This document shows, piece by piece, positions 32,618 to 43,674 of a stretch of 64,000 nucleotides of DNA. The DNA is from Orientallactaga sibirica (lineage: Eukaryota > Chordata > Mammalia > Rodentia > Dipodidae): contig JAEOAD010000035.1 of assembly GCA_036365145.1 (NCBI GenBank), positions 4,339,501 to 4,403,500 on the forward strand. The letters are read 5' to 3'. The notes beneath the pieces are model-generated. The model ran no database searches, was not told the origin of the DNA, and worked only from the letters and a program-made list of their open reading frames with translations. The position numbers and the translations under genes are program-made. How positions within the stretch are numbered: position 1 is the first letter of the stretch; every line of letters begins with the position of its first letter.

Positions 32618-32853
32618 GGTAATAAATTATAAAAGCATTCATTTAAAAATAGTTATTTGTATTGGCATACATATAATTTTATCATTTATTAAAGATGAAG
32701 GCAAATTTGCTTACTAATGAGATTATTTTTATTTTCTATCTTTTCAAATGTATATTTTATTCTATTAACTACATCATAAGTAGTTTAATAGCAGAGACCT
32801 TATCTTATTTGTCTCCAAAGAATTAGTTCAGGCTTGGCACATAAATGTACTCA
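32150..32853. other. Unique DNA with a 28-base T-run
   Basis: A poly-T at 32587-32614 may be the tail of a lost minus-strand retroposon, but no body follows it. An old B1-like stretch may exist around 32270-32350 but is too worn to call. The rest is AT-rich unique sequence. Confidence 0.4.
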
Positions 32854-32866
32854 AAACTATTAAAGG

Positions 32867-33103
32867 GAGCTGGAGAGATGGCTTAGAGATTAAGCACTTG
32901 CCTGTGAAGCCCAAGGACCCTTGTTCAAGGCTCGATTCCCCAGGACCCACATAAGCCAGATGCACAAGGGGGCACACACATTTGGAGTTCGTTTGCAGTG
33001 GCTGGAGGCCCTGATGTGCCCATTCTCTCTCTCTCTCTGTTTCTGCCTCTTTCTCTCTCTGTCTGTTTGTTGCTAATAAATAAATAAAAATAAAAAAATT
33101 TTA
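32867..33103 (+). mobile_element. Type B SINE, plus strand
   Basis: Starts 'ggagctggagagatggctta', with 'ataagccagatgcacaaggg' and 'gagttcgtttgcagtggctg', a CT-rich end and (AAAT)n. Target motif AAAACTATTAAAG is before it and AAAAGCTATTAAAG after. Confidence 0.9.
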
Positions 33104-33117
33104 AAAGCTATTAAAGG

Positions 33118-33849
33118 AATGAAGAGTGAGTAAATGAGTATTGGAGCTATAATCAGAAGAAAAATAGCAAGCTAAAAACTAAAAAATAATTAAAATAAAT
33201 GAAGTGCCTAGTCAAATGTCAAATTAGAATTTTGATTTGGGGGTTTTAGTCAAAGTAAACCCTACCCATTACTATTTAAATGAAGCCACATCATCCAGAT
33301 CCCAGCACACTGGTCACATCTTAATTCTCATGCCCAAGTAGCTCAGTTCATGGGTCCCACTGTTTACTCCCCTAGGCAGCTCTGATGTGCACGACACAGC
33401 GTGGTACAGGGAGCAGTTCAATGGTTCTAGCATGTCTGGTTTTTACATCAGAAAAAAAAAATTCACGCCTTAACGCAATTATTTTTGTAACTAACATGTC
33501 CCTATGCTGGGATGCACGTTCATCTACAGGTTTCATACAGGGACCTCAACAGCTCTATAAGGCCCTGAGCGCATATGAAAAATGAAAAGTCCCCCACTGT
33601 GGCTGCTGTGTCTAAGAAGCCTACTGTGAACTCCCACATCTGATTTAAACCTCCGCCGAATGCATAAATTGCTTGGCTCCCAAGAAGAGTCTCAAAGAAG
33701 GAGAAGACTCCATTTGCTTCCAACACAGCCATTCTGTGTGGAACTCCAAGTCCCAGATCAGCTTTAAAAGGCCAAGTCTCAAGCAAGTTGACGTGGTTCA
33801 CATTTTTTAAATTAAAGAGCAATTTTTACTCCTTTTATAGCTGGCAGGA
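33118..33849. other. Unique non-coding DNA
   Basis: About 730 bp, repeat-poor. A 100-codon minus-strand frame (33520-33822) and a 66-codon plus-strand frame (33385-33585) overlap and have no recognisable domain. Confidence 0.4.
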
Positions 33850-35117
33850 GGATTGTAGCGCTGTCTTATTGGTGGTGAATAATCCTAGAATACATAAATA
33901 GTTTACTTATAAAAATCTTCTAGGGAATGGTGCCAGACCCGGATGCAAACCCGAAGAAAGTGAACGCCCAGCTAAAATGAGCTGCCCCGACAACCCACAT
34001 GGGGAGAACTGGGGAACAAGCTGTGTCAGGCCAGTCACTCCGACTGCATGAAACAAAATGTTTGGAGGACTCTTACTCGTGGTGGCAGTGAAAGGCTAGC
34101 AGAACCATCATCTGGAAGTCTCGCTCCACCCCTTGCAAAAAGTCTGTAGAATCAATGTGGGGGAGAGCGGGTGACCAGCACGCATCCGGACTTGGAAACA
34201 CCAAACGACCCTTAAGGAACCAAGGGAAAATGGGCTTCAGTAAGAGTTCTGCCCATCAGCCGCTCACATTCATCTCGAAATTCAAAGAGAGTCAAAGAAT
34301 CCCGTGAGTAATTTCAGTAAGAATGGAGCACGGCCTGGGCGCAGGCTCGGGGGTGAGAAGACGTGAGAACTTGGCATCTCAAGCTCCGTGGTGTGCGCTT
34401 TTCTCATCTGGCCATCCCTTACCCACCCAGGAGAGCGTCAGGACCCAGGCTTCACGAAGAGCCTGAGGACCAGACCCGCAGAAGTGACAGTCAGAACTCG
34501 AGCTTCTGGAGGTTGGGACCCTCCAGGGCACTTTAAATATGGAGACAGATACATAAGGAATGTTTGGGGAGTGTTGGGGTTTTTCGCCAATACACCAATA
34601 TGCTCCAGTGCACCAATAAATTTGAGGTATCCCCGGATTCTGACCTTATGAATTTAAAGAATTAAAACCCACAGACCAGAGGGTAAGGTTTAGAGAGACT
34701 TTATTAGATTAAAAGAAGGAAGTGCAGGGAGCTCCTGCCATGTGAAAGACAGAAGGGGGTAGAGGGTCCCCTCCCCCTGGCCTGGGATGGGGGAGGCCTA
34801 CCCGAGCAGGGACCTGGAGACTCAGGTGTCAGGAGAGAAGAGGGAAAGAGAGGAAGCTGCCCACTACCCTGTAAGCCCCTATTAATAATTTTATTGTGGT
34901 GGGCTTTACCCTCAGGTTCAGGTGAGTCCAAAACAGCTGGTTGGTCTAGGCTCAGAGGGCTGGTTCAGGAAGAGGTCAGCACACTGGAGTGGGGGCAAGA
35001 GAGAACCAACCAGTTGAGATTGGATCACATACTGAATTCCAGTTCTTCTGGAGCAGGCTGTGTGACACCTCTTTTGGTTCTGTCTTTGGGCCCTCTCCTA
35101 ACAGACTACCTAAAAAT
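33850..35117 (-). mobile_element. Putative endogenous retrovirus remnant (LTR and leader), minus
   Basis: Read on the minus strand, an LTR-like part (about 34640-35117) has an AATAAAGTCTCTCTAAACC polyadenylation signal and R-like stretch (plus 34690-34715). At 34560-34625 there is a sequence resembling a retroviral primer-binding region. The rest (33850-34560) is richer in CpG than its surroundings, as ERV leaders often are. No gag, pol or env reading is visible. Termini were not resolved, so this is a tentative call. Confidence 0.35.
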
Positions 35118-35130
35118 AAAGCTACCCGAG

Positions 35131-35371
35131 GGTTGGAGAGATGGCTTAACCGTTAAGGTGCTTACCTGCAAAGCCAAAGGACATAGGTTCAATTGGCCAA
35201 GACCTATGTAAGCCAGATGCACAAAGTGGTGCATGTATCTGGAGTTCTTTTGCAGTGGCTGGAGGTCCTGGTAAGTGGATTCTCTTTCTATCTGCCACTC
35301 TTTCTCCCCCCCCCCGTGCTACTTTCTCTCCCTCTCTCTCAAATAAATAAAAAAAAATAAAATAATTTTTA
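35131..35371 (+). mobile_element. Type B SINE, plus strand
   Basis: Starts GGTTGGAGAGATGGCTTAAC, with 'taagccagatgcacaaagtg', a C-run at about 35308, and an A-rich tail. Target motif AAAGCTACCCGAG at 35118 and AAAACTACCTGAG at 35372, with two mismatches. Confidence 0.9.
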
Positions 35372-35384
35372 AAAACTACCTGAG

Positions 35385-35699
35385 TAATTCCCTCTCAGGG
35401 AAACCATGGTGGGGCCGCTTGTTCTCTACTGTAAGCTCATGATGGGAAGATGATCATGACAAGGTTTGTCAGTCCCTGGAACCATACTGACTTTGACAAG
35501 GGTGGACTGGTGAAAGAATGTGTCTGGCAGGCGAACTAGCTGGTGATGCCATTGGCTGCTATGGTATTTTACCTGCCCAGTATTGTCTCTCCTCTGAGAA
35601 GTGAATGCAACTTTATTAAAGGGTAATTCCACTGTGGAAGTTTGAATCCTATCTATAAACATTTTGCACTTTTTTATTAAAAGCCCATTTGAAAAATCT
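35385..35699. other. Unclassified DNA
   Basis: Possibly more of the ERV-like element beyond the SINE, but no diagnostic motif was found. Confidence 0.25.
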
Positions 35700-36730
35700 T
35701 TTTAAATATATATTTTTATTAGTTTTGTATATAGTATATATTCAGCCATGATGGTACTATCGTTAGCCTTCTCCCTGTCCTCCCCCCATGGGTAATGTGG
35801 GTCTTGCCTTATGGGGGCAGCCATCAGTTATGCGGGAGAGGCAATGACTCCATGTATAATGACCCAACTCATGGTTCTAACAATCTTTCTCCCCCTCTTC
35901 TGGGAATTTCCCTGAGGCACATAGGTCTATATCAGTGACGAGGTTTTGGGAGTCTCTGTGTCTCTGGATATCTGATTTGGTAGGGGTTGAGTGTTCTTTG
36001 TGTCGATCTCCTTCGCCCTTGTGCTCATACCAGGTTCATGATAAAGCAGCACTCTTGCTCATTTCCCCTATAACTCTATGACTTCAGCTGGTGCCCTGTT
36101 GAGATGTGATGGGCTGATTCTTTCCTCAGGATATGCGTCCATCTGAAAGAGAGAAGCAGATTCTCCAACAGAGAGTGAGGTCAGTGCAAGATACGTGGAT
36201 AACCATTATTATTTTAGAGAGAATTTAATAGGTGTAGGCCCTCTTGTATCCCACTATTGGTGGGAGCTTGATATTGGAGAGCAGGCTCATTTTTAGATAT
36301 GGTTCTGACTTGTTTCCTGTTTCCAGCTATGGGTTCCATTCCACTGAGTTGGATCCGTTAACCAAATCTAGAGCAGTTTGTAACCCACCATGGCTGTGTG
36401 CCACTACTGCACTTGTGTGAGCATCACGTCAGGTTGTTTGCTGCTGAGTAGCTTAGACCACGAGTTGCTTAGACAGATGATGGTCATTTCCCCCAGTCAC
36501 TTATGTAGCGCCTTCCAGCACTAGACAAGAGAACTGTCTGGGGACTGACTCTCTTCCAGATTCCAGCCAGGTCTCTCCATGTTTCATCCGAACAGCATAT
36601 GGTGTCTTCAGAAGTAGGGTCTTACCAATAACCTTTGGTGGGTCATCAAGTGCTCTGACAGAACTCTGTCTTGAAACCTTGTAGGTCTCACTGATCAACA
36701 GTTCATTGTGGATGTTAACCACATGCTGGT
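35700..36730 (-). repeat. Unidentified dispersed repeat, copy 2 (longer)
   Basis: The first 560 bp align in order with 22936-23500. The remaining 470 bp extend beyond copy 1 ('atgggttccattccactgag', 'catcacgtcaggttgtttgc', 'tggtgggtcatcaagtgctc'). The T-rich left edge again suggests a minus-strand retroposon tail. It is followed by a purine-rich tract (36755-36850). Confidence 0.6.
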
Positions 36731-37017
36731 ATTAGGAGTTACAGGTCAGTGCCAAGGAAAAAGAAGGAAGAAAAATTATAGGTAATATGAAAGGGAAAGA
36801 GAGAAGAGAGAGAAGAGGGAGTGAGAGAGAGAGAAACAGGAGAAGACTGAGGTTAGTCTTCATCATACCCTCTCCAGGCCCCTGTGATTCAGGTGTTCTC
36901 TCTAAGCACCTGATGCAGGTTTGACCTTTTAGTATGTCTTTCAGGATATAGTATTTTATGGTACCATTTCCAATTGGGTCCAGTTTTTTGTCAGCCCCCA
37001 CCACCACTCTTTCCTGC

Positions 37018-37150
37018 ATGCCTTTAATCCCAGCACTTGGGAGGCAGAGGTAGGAGGATCACCAGGAGTTCAAGGCCACCCTGAGACTACCGAGTGAATT
37101 CCAGGTCAGCTTGAGCTACAGTGAGACGCTACCTCGAAAAACAAAAAACA
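37018..37150 (+). mobile_element. B1-type SINE, plus strand, head-truncated
   Basis: Starts inside the B1 head ('tgcctttaatcccagcactt'). The body is complete ('gaggcagaggtaggaggatc', 'gaattccaggtcagcttgag') and an A-rich tail follows 'acgctacctcgaaaaac'. Confidence 0.88.
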
Positions 37151-37239
37151 AAAAATAAAAAAATCATAAATCTTATACGTAAATCAAATTTTTTCACTAG
37201 GTTTGATTTCATAGTACTGTGCACTTTTTATACAAAAAT

Positions 37240-37520
37240 ATTAATTTACTTAGCTAAGTAAACACGACCAATTATTTATACAACTTCAAAATTTTATATT
37301 CATTAATATCTGCAATGAGCCATTGAGCTTTGGGAATTCATTAAGTTCACAGTGGTGGAGACGTGCGGCTTCCAGAATTTGAAGTTTTTCTTGGAAGACA
37401 ATTTTCCTCATTGGCAATAAATTCTGTGAGTGATTTATTTGAAGTGACAATTTCACTTCATTCACTTTGGTGAAAATGTTTCCAAAGTATCCAGGTCTTA
37501 ATAGCAATGGTTGGACTATT
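37240..37520 (-). mobile_element. hAT-family transposase fossil, minus strand
   Basis: The 73-codon minus-strand frame at 37286-37507 contains a stretch IFTKVNEVKLSLQ followed later by KLQILEAARL and EFPKLNGSL. This spacing matches the '(D/N)IFxKxNExxLSLQGK...KLxLW...FPxL' region of Charlie/ZBED-type hAT transposases. The catalytic core and the C-terminal dimerisation region are not seen, so this is a broken internal fragment with no expected function. Confidence 0.65.
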
Positions 37521-37737
37521 GTTTTGAATTAATCACACAAATGCTGTTCTTTGAAATCATTATATTTCAGTATACAGCTGAAATGCTTTAGACTTGATTT
37601 CTATTTGATTTTATCATATAGACTAATAAAGCCTCACACTTGAAAGTCAGTGTTTGAAAATTATTTGTTATTAGTTTCTCAAGGATATTTCTGGTAAACC
37701 TGGCTTTTCTTCTCATCATTACAAGATGCTGAAGAAA

Positions 37738-38309
37738 GGCTGGGGAAATAGCTATTTGTGAAATGCCTGCCTTGCAGGCAGGAAGATCTAAGTTAGATCC
37801 CCAGAACCATAAAGAAAAAAATGAAAAAGCAGGTGTGGAGGCATGTTTTTTAAATTAATTTAAAAATTAATTAATTTAATTAGAGACACAGAAAGAGAGA
37901 GAATGGGCACACCAGGGCCTCTAGGCATTGCAAATGAACTCCAGATACATGTGCCACCATTGTGCATCTGGCTTACATGGTACCTGGAGAAACGAACCTG
38001 GGTCCTTAGGCTTCACAGGATTGCAGCTTACCCATTAAGCCATCTCTGCAGTCTGAGGCATATGGTTTTAATACCAGCACTGGGGAGGCAGAGACAGACT
38101 GATTCTTGGGGCTCACTGTCCAGGTAGACTAGCCTAGTTGCAGTAATTGGTGAACACCAAGACAGTGAGAAATTCTGTCTCAAAAAAAAAAAAAAAAAAA
38201 AAAAGAAGAAAGGCAGATGGAGTCTGAGGAATGACATCCAAGGTTGTCCACGACCTGTGTATGCATGCACATACACATGCACCTGCAACCTTCCCACACA
38301 TTCACACAT

Positions 38310-38344
<35 letters not shown>

Positions 38345-38345
38345 T
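37738..38345 (+). mobile_element. B4-like composite SINE, plus, split by a type B SINE
   Basis: ID-type head 'ggctggggaaatagctattt' to 'agatccccagaacc', then 'caggtgtggaggcatg'. The B1-like body resumes at about 38055 ('gaggcatatggttttaatac', 'agactgattcttggggctca'), with a 23-base A-run (38182-38204), a tail, and (CA)n at 38312-38340. Confidence 0.65.
37844..38054 (-). mobile_element. Type B SINE, minus strand
   Basis: 'agggcctctaggcattgcaa', 'ttgtgcatctggcttacatg', end TTAAGCCATCTCTGCAGTC. GAGGCAT flanks both sides (about 37834 and 38056). Confidence 0.85.
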
Positions 38346-38354
38346 ACTTGCATA

Positions 38355-38629
38355 CTTACAGATGATGGAACTGAAAAATATTATCCTAAGTGAGTTAACC
38401 CATGTCCAGAAAGACAAAAATTACATGCGCTATATATCATATGCAGATCCTAACTTTTAATATTTGTGTATATATATATATATATATAAATATATATTGA
38501 GAGATGAGAAAGAGTATAGGATATGAAACTAGATACCACCAAGAGGGGAACAAGAGGTAGTGAGAAGGGAGTGGGATTTAGCAGGAAAACCCAATGTAGA
38601 CTCTGGCGGGGGGAGTACAGTGGAGGAGA
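38355..38629 (+). mobile_element. L1 3' UTR fragment, plus strand
   Basis: 'aatattatcctaagtgagtt' followed by 'aacccatgtccagaaagaca' matches the end of rodent L1 ORF2. After a (TA)n tract (about 38468-38488) come 'aggatatgaaactagatacc' and 'aaaacccaatgtagactctg', the 3' UTR. It stops where the next LTR begins. Confidence 0.7.
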
Positions 38630-38976
38630 TGTTGCAGTTGCTGTCTTGTTGACAGGATAAAACACCACACAAGAAGCAGCTTATGAGAGGAAAGGCCTTA
38701 TTTCAGGCTTCTAGTATAGAGGGAAAGCATCATCGTGGCACGGCAGAGCAGAGGCTGGGAATCAGATCTCACCACAGCAGCTGGGAGGCAGCAGCAGGAG
38801 TGAGCTGAGCTCCGACAAAGCGGGGTGGGGCCAAAACACCCGAAAGCCGATCCTGAAAGACACAGCTCTTCCTGCAAGGCACCACCTCCCAAATTGCCTC
38901 CAGGTGGGGATGGAATTCGAGGCTTAGGCACAAGCACATGAAGCTACGGGAAACCTTTCACACTGAAACCACCACA
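38630..38976 (-). mobile_element. ERVL-MaLR-like LTR, minus strand
   Basis: The plus strand runs from TGTTGCAGTTGCTG to ACCACCACA, so the minus strand starts TGTGGTGGTTTCAGTG and ends CTGCAACA: 347 bp with TG...CA ends. 'ccttatttcaggcttctag' is the antisense polyadenylation region. It is the same family type as 9407-9763. Flanking 5-mers (GGAGA and GAAAC) do not match. Confidence 0.75.
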
Positions 38977-39050
38977 GAAACAGAGTCCTCCCGGAAGGAA
39001 AGCAAACACACAATTTGTTTGAAAATCATCATAATAAAACCTAATTCTTT

Positions 39051-39209
39051 CTTTTTTTTTCTTTTGGTTTTTCAAGGTAGGGTCTCACTCTACCTCAGGC
39101 TGACCTGGAATTAACTACGTAGTCTCAGGGTGGCTTTGAACTCACGGTGATCCTCCTACCTCTGCCTCCTGAGTGCTGGGATTAAAGTCGTGTGCCACCA
39201 TGGCCAGCT
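39051..39209 (-). mobile_element. B1-type SINE, minus strand
   Basis: T-rich tail, 'aggtagggtctcactctacc', 'gtgctgggattaaagtcgtg'. Perfect 15-bp target duplication AAAACCTAATTCTTT at 39036-39050 and 39210-39224. Confidence 0.95.
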
Positions 39210-39264
39210 AAAACCTAATTCTTTGTATGCTAATAATTTAAAAACAAACAAACAAACAAAAAAA

Positions 39265-39770
39265 CTACCTTCACCAGTCTGAATATTCTTGGCATCTTTG
39301 TCAAAGGTCATTCGGTTTTTATCTGATCTGTCTGTCTGTTACCTTGCTCTACATGAGCGCCTCTTCGCTAGCATCATGCTGGCTTGATGATACAGCTTTC
39401 CCACATATCTGAAATCTAGAAGTCTCCAGTATTGTTTATATTTCTCAAGATTGTTTTGGCAAGTCAGGGTCAATTTGGTGTCATATTAAATATAGTGTGT
39501 CTTTTTAATGTTTAAAACATGGCCAATGGGATTTGATGGGTATTCAACTGGGTTTTCAGTGTGTTTGGGTGGTATGACAATATTAGCCTTCCAGGCCACA
39601 AACACTGAAGCTTTCTTCTGGTTGGCATCTTCTTTAATTTCTTTCAGTCTTTGAGTACAATATCTTCCACCTCCTTGGCTCAATTTAATCCCTATTTTAT
39701 TCTTCTTAATTCTATTGTAAACAGAATTGTTTTCTTAATATTCTTTTGGGGATATTTGTTTACATTGCTT
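39265..39770 (-). mobile_element. Fossil L1 ORF2 fragment, minus strand
   Basis: Antisense L1 reading in order: 'attcttggcatctttgtcaa', 'tctcaagattgttttggcaa', 'tttttaatgtttaaaacatg', 'ttcttctggttggcatcttc', 'attttattcttcttaattct', 'attgttttcttaatattctt'. The frames are broken. Confidence 0.65.
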
Positions 39771-40654
39771 TGAAAGAATGCTGTCTCAGTGTCAGAGAGG
39801 TTGACACCCACAGCTCTTTCTGAGACCCAATGTTTGAAGGTGCTGAACGAGCTGACTTTCTCACTGCACAGATGAGAAAACTCAGGGGTCCTCATTGTAG
39901 GCTGCTCCATAGCTCCCAGTCTGGAAGGTCCTAATGTCTCCAATATTCCTATTTTGAAAATCGCTGTACAAACCTATCATTAGCACATGTGTGGAGGGGA
40001 CCAACCAAGCTTTGGCTTTTTCGTTTTTCCATCACTCCATCTCTTATTAACCTACTTTGTAAACACTGCATTCTTGGGATTGGTTGGACCTCCTTTCTTT
40101 CAAGTTATATAGATAAAACAACTAAATAAACAAATGGCTTCACTTTCTGCAGTCTCTGGTGGTCTGTGGACTGCCTGAGGAAGTGATGTCCACTCCTACC
40201 CTGAAAGATTACACCTCACGCTCTCACTCCTTCCCGCGGTCTTTGGGCCTGAAGCTGTCTAACTTGGTTGCTTGTACTCCAGGCCTCGGTGTTACTGAGT
40301 GCAGAATAAGGAGGCCCCTACACAGAGGACACAATCTGGGAGCCCTGGCTGTCAGAGCAATAGCTGAAGAGAGAAGCCTTGGGGCAGTGTGACCATCCGA
40401 GAGCCCTGAGAGCTCCCTTTAGCAGCTTTGAGATCCCCTTGGGGGTCAGAGGAATATCTGTCCCTGGCCAGAGGTTGCTGTGCACAAAGCTGTGGAAGGG
40501 AATAGGCAGAACCCCAGACCTTTCTAGAAAAGAGTTAGCTTCAGGCTCTGAACAGTTTTAATCTTTTTGCCTTTATAAGCAGGAATTAGTCTAGAATGAT
40601 TCAGGGACATGTAAACTGTGTTTGCCCTTGTTAATTTTTCTTAAAAAAAAAATG
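39771..40654. other. Unique non-coding DNA
   Basis: About 880 bp. A MIR-like 'cactgcacagatgagaaaac' lies at about 39862 but is too short to call. The frames at 40159-40392 (77 codons) and 40379-40561 (60 codons) have no recognised domain. Confidence 0.35.
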
Positions 40655-40818
40655 GAGCACCCATGTTGCGTGTGGGGATCATGCATGTAATCCCAGCGCT
40701 CGAGAGGCTGAAGAAGTAAGATTGCCTGCAGTATGAGGCCAGAGTGGGCCACAGAGTGAGTTGCAGATTAGCCTGGGCTCAAGTGAGACCCTGTCTCAAA
40801 AACACACACACACACACA
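40655..40818 (+). mobile_element. B1-type SINE with (AC)n tail
   Basis: 'catgcatgtaatcccagcgc', 'gagaggctgaagaagtaaga', 'gttgcagattagcctgggct', 'agaccctgtctcaaaaacac', then (AC)n at 40801-40818. Confidence 0.7.
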
Positions 40819-41412
40819 AAATCTAAAAGCACACATATACACATCTTGATGATATAGAAATAAAAATAGTGATTTTTATAATACAATTCTCAGACAAATT
40901 TTAAACATGCAAGATAAGACATGATAATAATAAGTAAAATAATAATGCCAAGAAACAAAGCACACTTTGGTGTGCTGTCTACATGTCATCCCTTCTTTTT
41001 CAGTTTCAGAATATACATGTGGTGGCAATGCTGTCTCTCTGCAACAATATTTCACAAGATTATTACATTGTAAAATCTCACGTATTAGCTACTAAATGCT
41101 GAGGAAGTTTTAAAAATAATCACTTGTCTTTCAGAAACTAGTTTCATTAACATTTTCTGTTCACTTACAAAGTAGTCTAAATTTCTCTTTTCAAACGAGA
41201 TGATAGAGAAAATGACACAAAGCACATTGGTCTCATTTTGCCATTGTGTGACTTAGCTTTGAATATTACCTAACGGCATTAGTATTCATTCGGTTGGTTA
41301 AAATACTACATTCTTGCTTATAGATGAAAATAATGGAATTTGGACATTACTTAAAAATGATACATCCTTTGGTGATTATTGGAAAGTATGAAGATACATA
41401 TGGCCTGAATGT
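40819..41412. promoter_or_regulatory. Repeat-poor AT-rich island, candidate conserved element
   Basis: About 590 bp free of recognised transposons between two SINEs, with motifs such as 'caagattattacattgtaaa', 'tttcattaacattttctgtt' and 'ggcattagtattcattcggt'. Regulatory function is inferred from composition only. Confidence 0.25.
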
Positions 41413-41426
41413 AAAAAAGTAACCAA

Positions 41427-41679
41427 GGGCTGGAGAGATGGCTTAGTGGTTAAGGTGCCTGACTCCTAAGCCTAAGGACTCCGGTTCCAATCTCCAGGTC
41501 CCACGTTTAGCCAGATGCAAAGTGACGCAAGGGCGCAATGCTGCACTTGACCACAAGGAGGCACACACATCTGGATTTCATTCGCAGCAGCTGAGAGACT
41601 GCTGGTGCGCCCATCGCTATCTCTCTCCCTCTCCCTCTCCTCTCCCTCTCTAACTCTCTCTGTGTCTCACTCTAACAAA
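41427..41679 (+). mobile_element. Type A SINE, plus strand
   Basis: GGGCTGGAGAGATGGCTTAG head, type A insert intact, CT-rich end. Perfect 14-bp target duplication AAAAAAGTAACCAA at 41413-41426 and 41680-41693. Confidence 0.93.
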
Positions 41680-41693
41680 AAAAAAGTAACCAA

Positions 41694-42038
41694 ATGCTTT
41701 ATAACCAGCTTTTTTTTTTTGTATAACACTATTTAACAAACATATACCTGTCACTAAGCAATTGAATCTTATCATCATGTAGGCCCATATTATGTCATTC
41801 CTTGATTCACTGAATTTTGTCTCCTGCAAATGACTTACACCTCCTGAGCCTCCATGTAATCTGTAAGTGGCACTCTTGCTTGCACAGGGTCACTGAAACC
41901 AGCAGCAAAGCATTTATCGAGGCTGCCACTCAGGAAGTGGGAATTGGCGTGTTGCTTTTGCTTCTGCCACTGCAACCAACACTAGAGTTGATGTGGTCAT
42001 TCCTCATTGCTACATTTCCAAAGCATTCCTTTCTGTTT
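41694..42038. other. Unique non-coding DNA
   Basis: No repeat recognised. The 106-codon plus-strand frame (41817-42137) ends inside the next SINE and the opposing 109-codon frame begins in it. Neither is supported. Confidence 0.35.
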
Positions 42039-42053
42039 GAAAGTACAAATCCT

Positions 42054-42271
42054 CGGGGCTGGAGAAATGGCTTAGTGGTTAAGGTGCTTGCCTGCGAAGC
42101 CAAAGGATCCTGGTTTGATTCTTCAGGACCCATGTAAGCCAGATGCACAAGGGGCACATGCATCTGGTGTTCGTTGGCAGTGGCTAAAAGCCCTGGCATG
42201 CCCATTCTCTCTCTCTCTGCCTCTCTTCTATCTCTCTCTGCTTGCAAATAAACAAACAATTTAAAAAAAAA
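42054..42271 (+). mobile_element. Type B SINE, plus strand
   Basis: GGGGCTGGAGAAATGGCTTA head, 'gtaagccagatgcacaaggg', CT-rich stretch, A-rich tail. Perfect 15-bp target duplication GAAAGTACAAATCCT at 42039-42053 and 42272-42286. Confidence 0.93.
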
Positions 42272-42286
42272 GAAAGTACAAATCCT

Positions 42287-43674
42287 TGTTCCCTTGACTG
42301 CATTACTTTCACTACAAAGGAGACTTATAAGATCATGATTTTGAGAGTCAAGGATTGTAACTGAGATGTCCCTGAGTATTTGTTATTGCTCAAGGAGCAT
42401 GGTCAGAATTTCTCCATGAGAATCCCCTTGGCCCTGTGCTAAGTGCCAGCATCTGAGAGCACACAGAGCATGTGGCTAGTGCCTGTACATATGAAAGAGG
42501 GTTAGCAAGAAACATAAATGGACATGCAAAACATTGCCCTGTAGAGCTATCTCTTGATTAACAAACTACAAGGTAGTAATGAAAATATACTGTCTATAGC
42601 ATATTAAGGAAGAGTGGGCTACTTAGGTTGAACCTCTAAGAGAGAAAGAAGAAAAATCATCCTGGACCTGAGCACCACTAGCACAGCTAAGCATGATGTC
42701 ACCCTGCCAAACATGTCGAGTCCCACTGCGCCCATCTCTGTGTGGATGGAAGAACAGTGGATGGAGTCAGAAGAGAGAAGCACCCGTAGGGCTCCGTCAT
42801 GTAGCAAGGAGACCTTGGAGAGTCATTATGAGAGACCTGATGCAAAGGTGACCTCAGTGTCAACCCTGTCCTTAAATGTTCAGCATTTAGCAAACTGATA
42901 GGAAAACAGCAGGAACACAAACTCAAAGTATGGGGCTGTTGGCTGAGAATGCGGATAATGAAATTTCATAGCCAAGAAAGGATGAGAAGGCTTAACTGGA
43001 GTTGAGTCCCAAAGGGTACACTGAGCTTGAATTTGGATAGATGGGGACACTGTGCTCTGGGCCGGAAGTGAATGAGGACAGAAAAACAAGTGAGTCATAG
43101 GTGGCAAACACAGAAGGCAGTACGGAAAGGGTGTGGGCAGCACAGCCACTGCTCTTACTGAGCACTGACATCATGACTCCCAAGTGAGAGGTGCTAGCTT
43201 GACGTAGTGGAGACCCACCTGAGGTTTTAGGCAAGAAGAACCGCTCAGTTGGAGCTGTGTTCCTGAAGATGGCAGGCGAGTGGGATGGCATATGATGGTG
43301 CATGATGGAGGTGGAGTCCACCCCATTGTTACGGCTGTGAATATGGTCCACGTGTCAACAAATGGGGATTTAACTTGTACTATGATGGAGGAAGGGAGAT
43401 GGATGTGGGATATACAGGTTGAATCCAGAGAATTAGCAAGCTGATTACATGTAAGAGGAAAGCCCTAAGTCATGCTATGGTGTCAAACATGGGTGATGGT
43501 GAGGATGGCAGTGGCATCAGCTTCACTGTACTCAGGATGAACAGGAAGACCTGGCAAGGTTGGATTGGAACATGCTGTGTTTGTAGAACAGAGAGAGGTA
43601 ACTCTTCAGCAATGGGAAGCAGGAGGCTAGAACCAGCAAACAGACAATAACTAGGGAGATATATACTAGCTACT
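42287..43674. other. Unique non-coding DNA
   Basis: About 1.4 kb, balanced composition, no recognised repeat. Several 60- to 120-codon frames overlap on both strands (42699-43351) and the 156-codon minus-strand frame at 43470-43940 runs into the following LTR. No domain or coding signature is seen in any of them. Confidence 0.4.
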
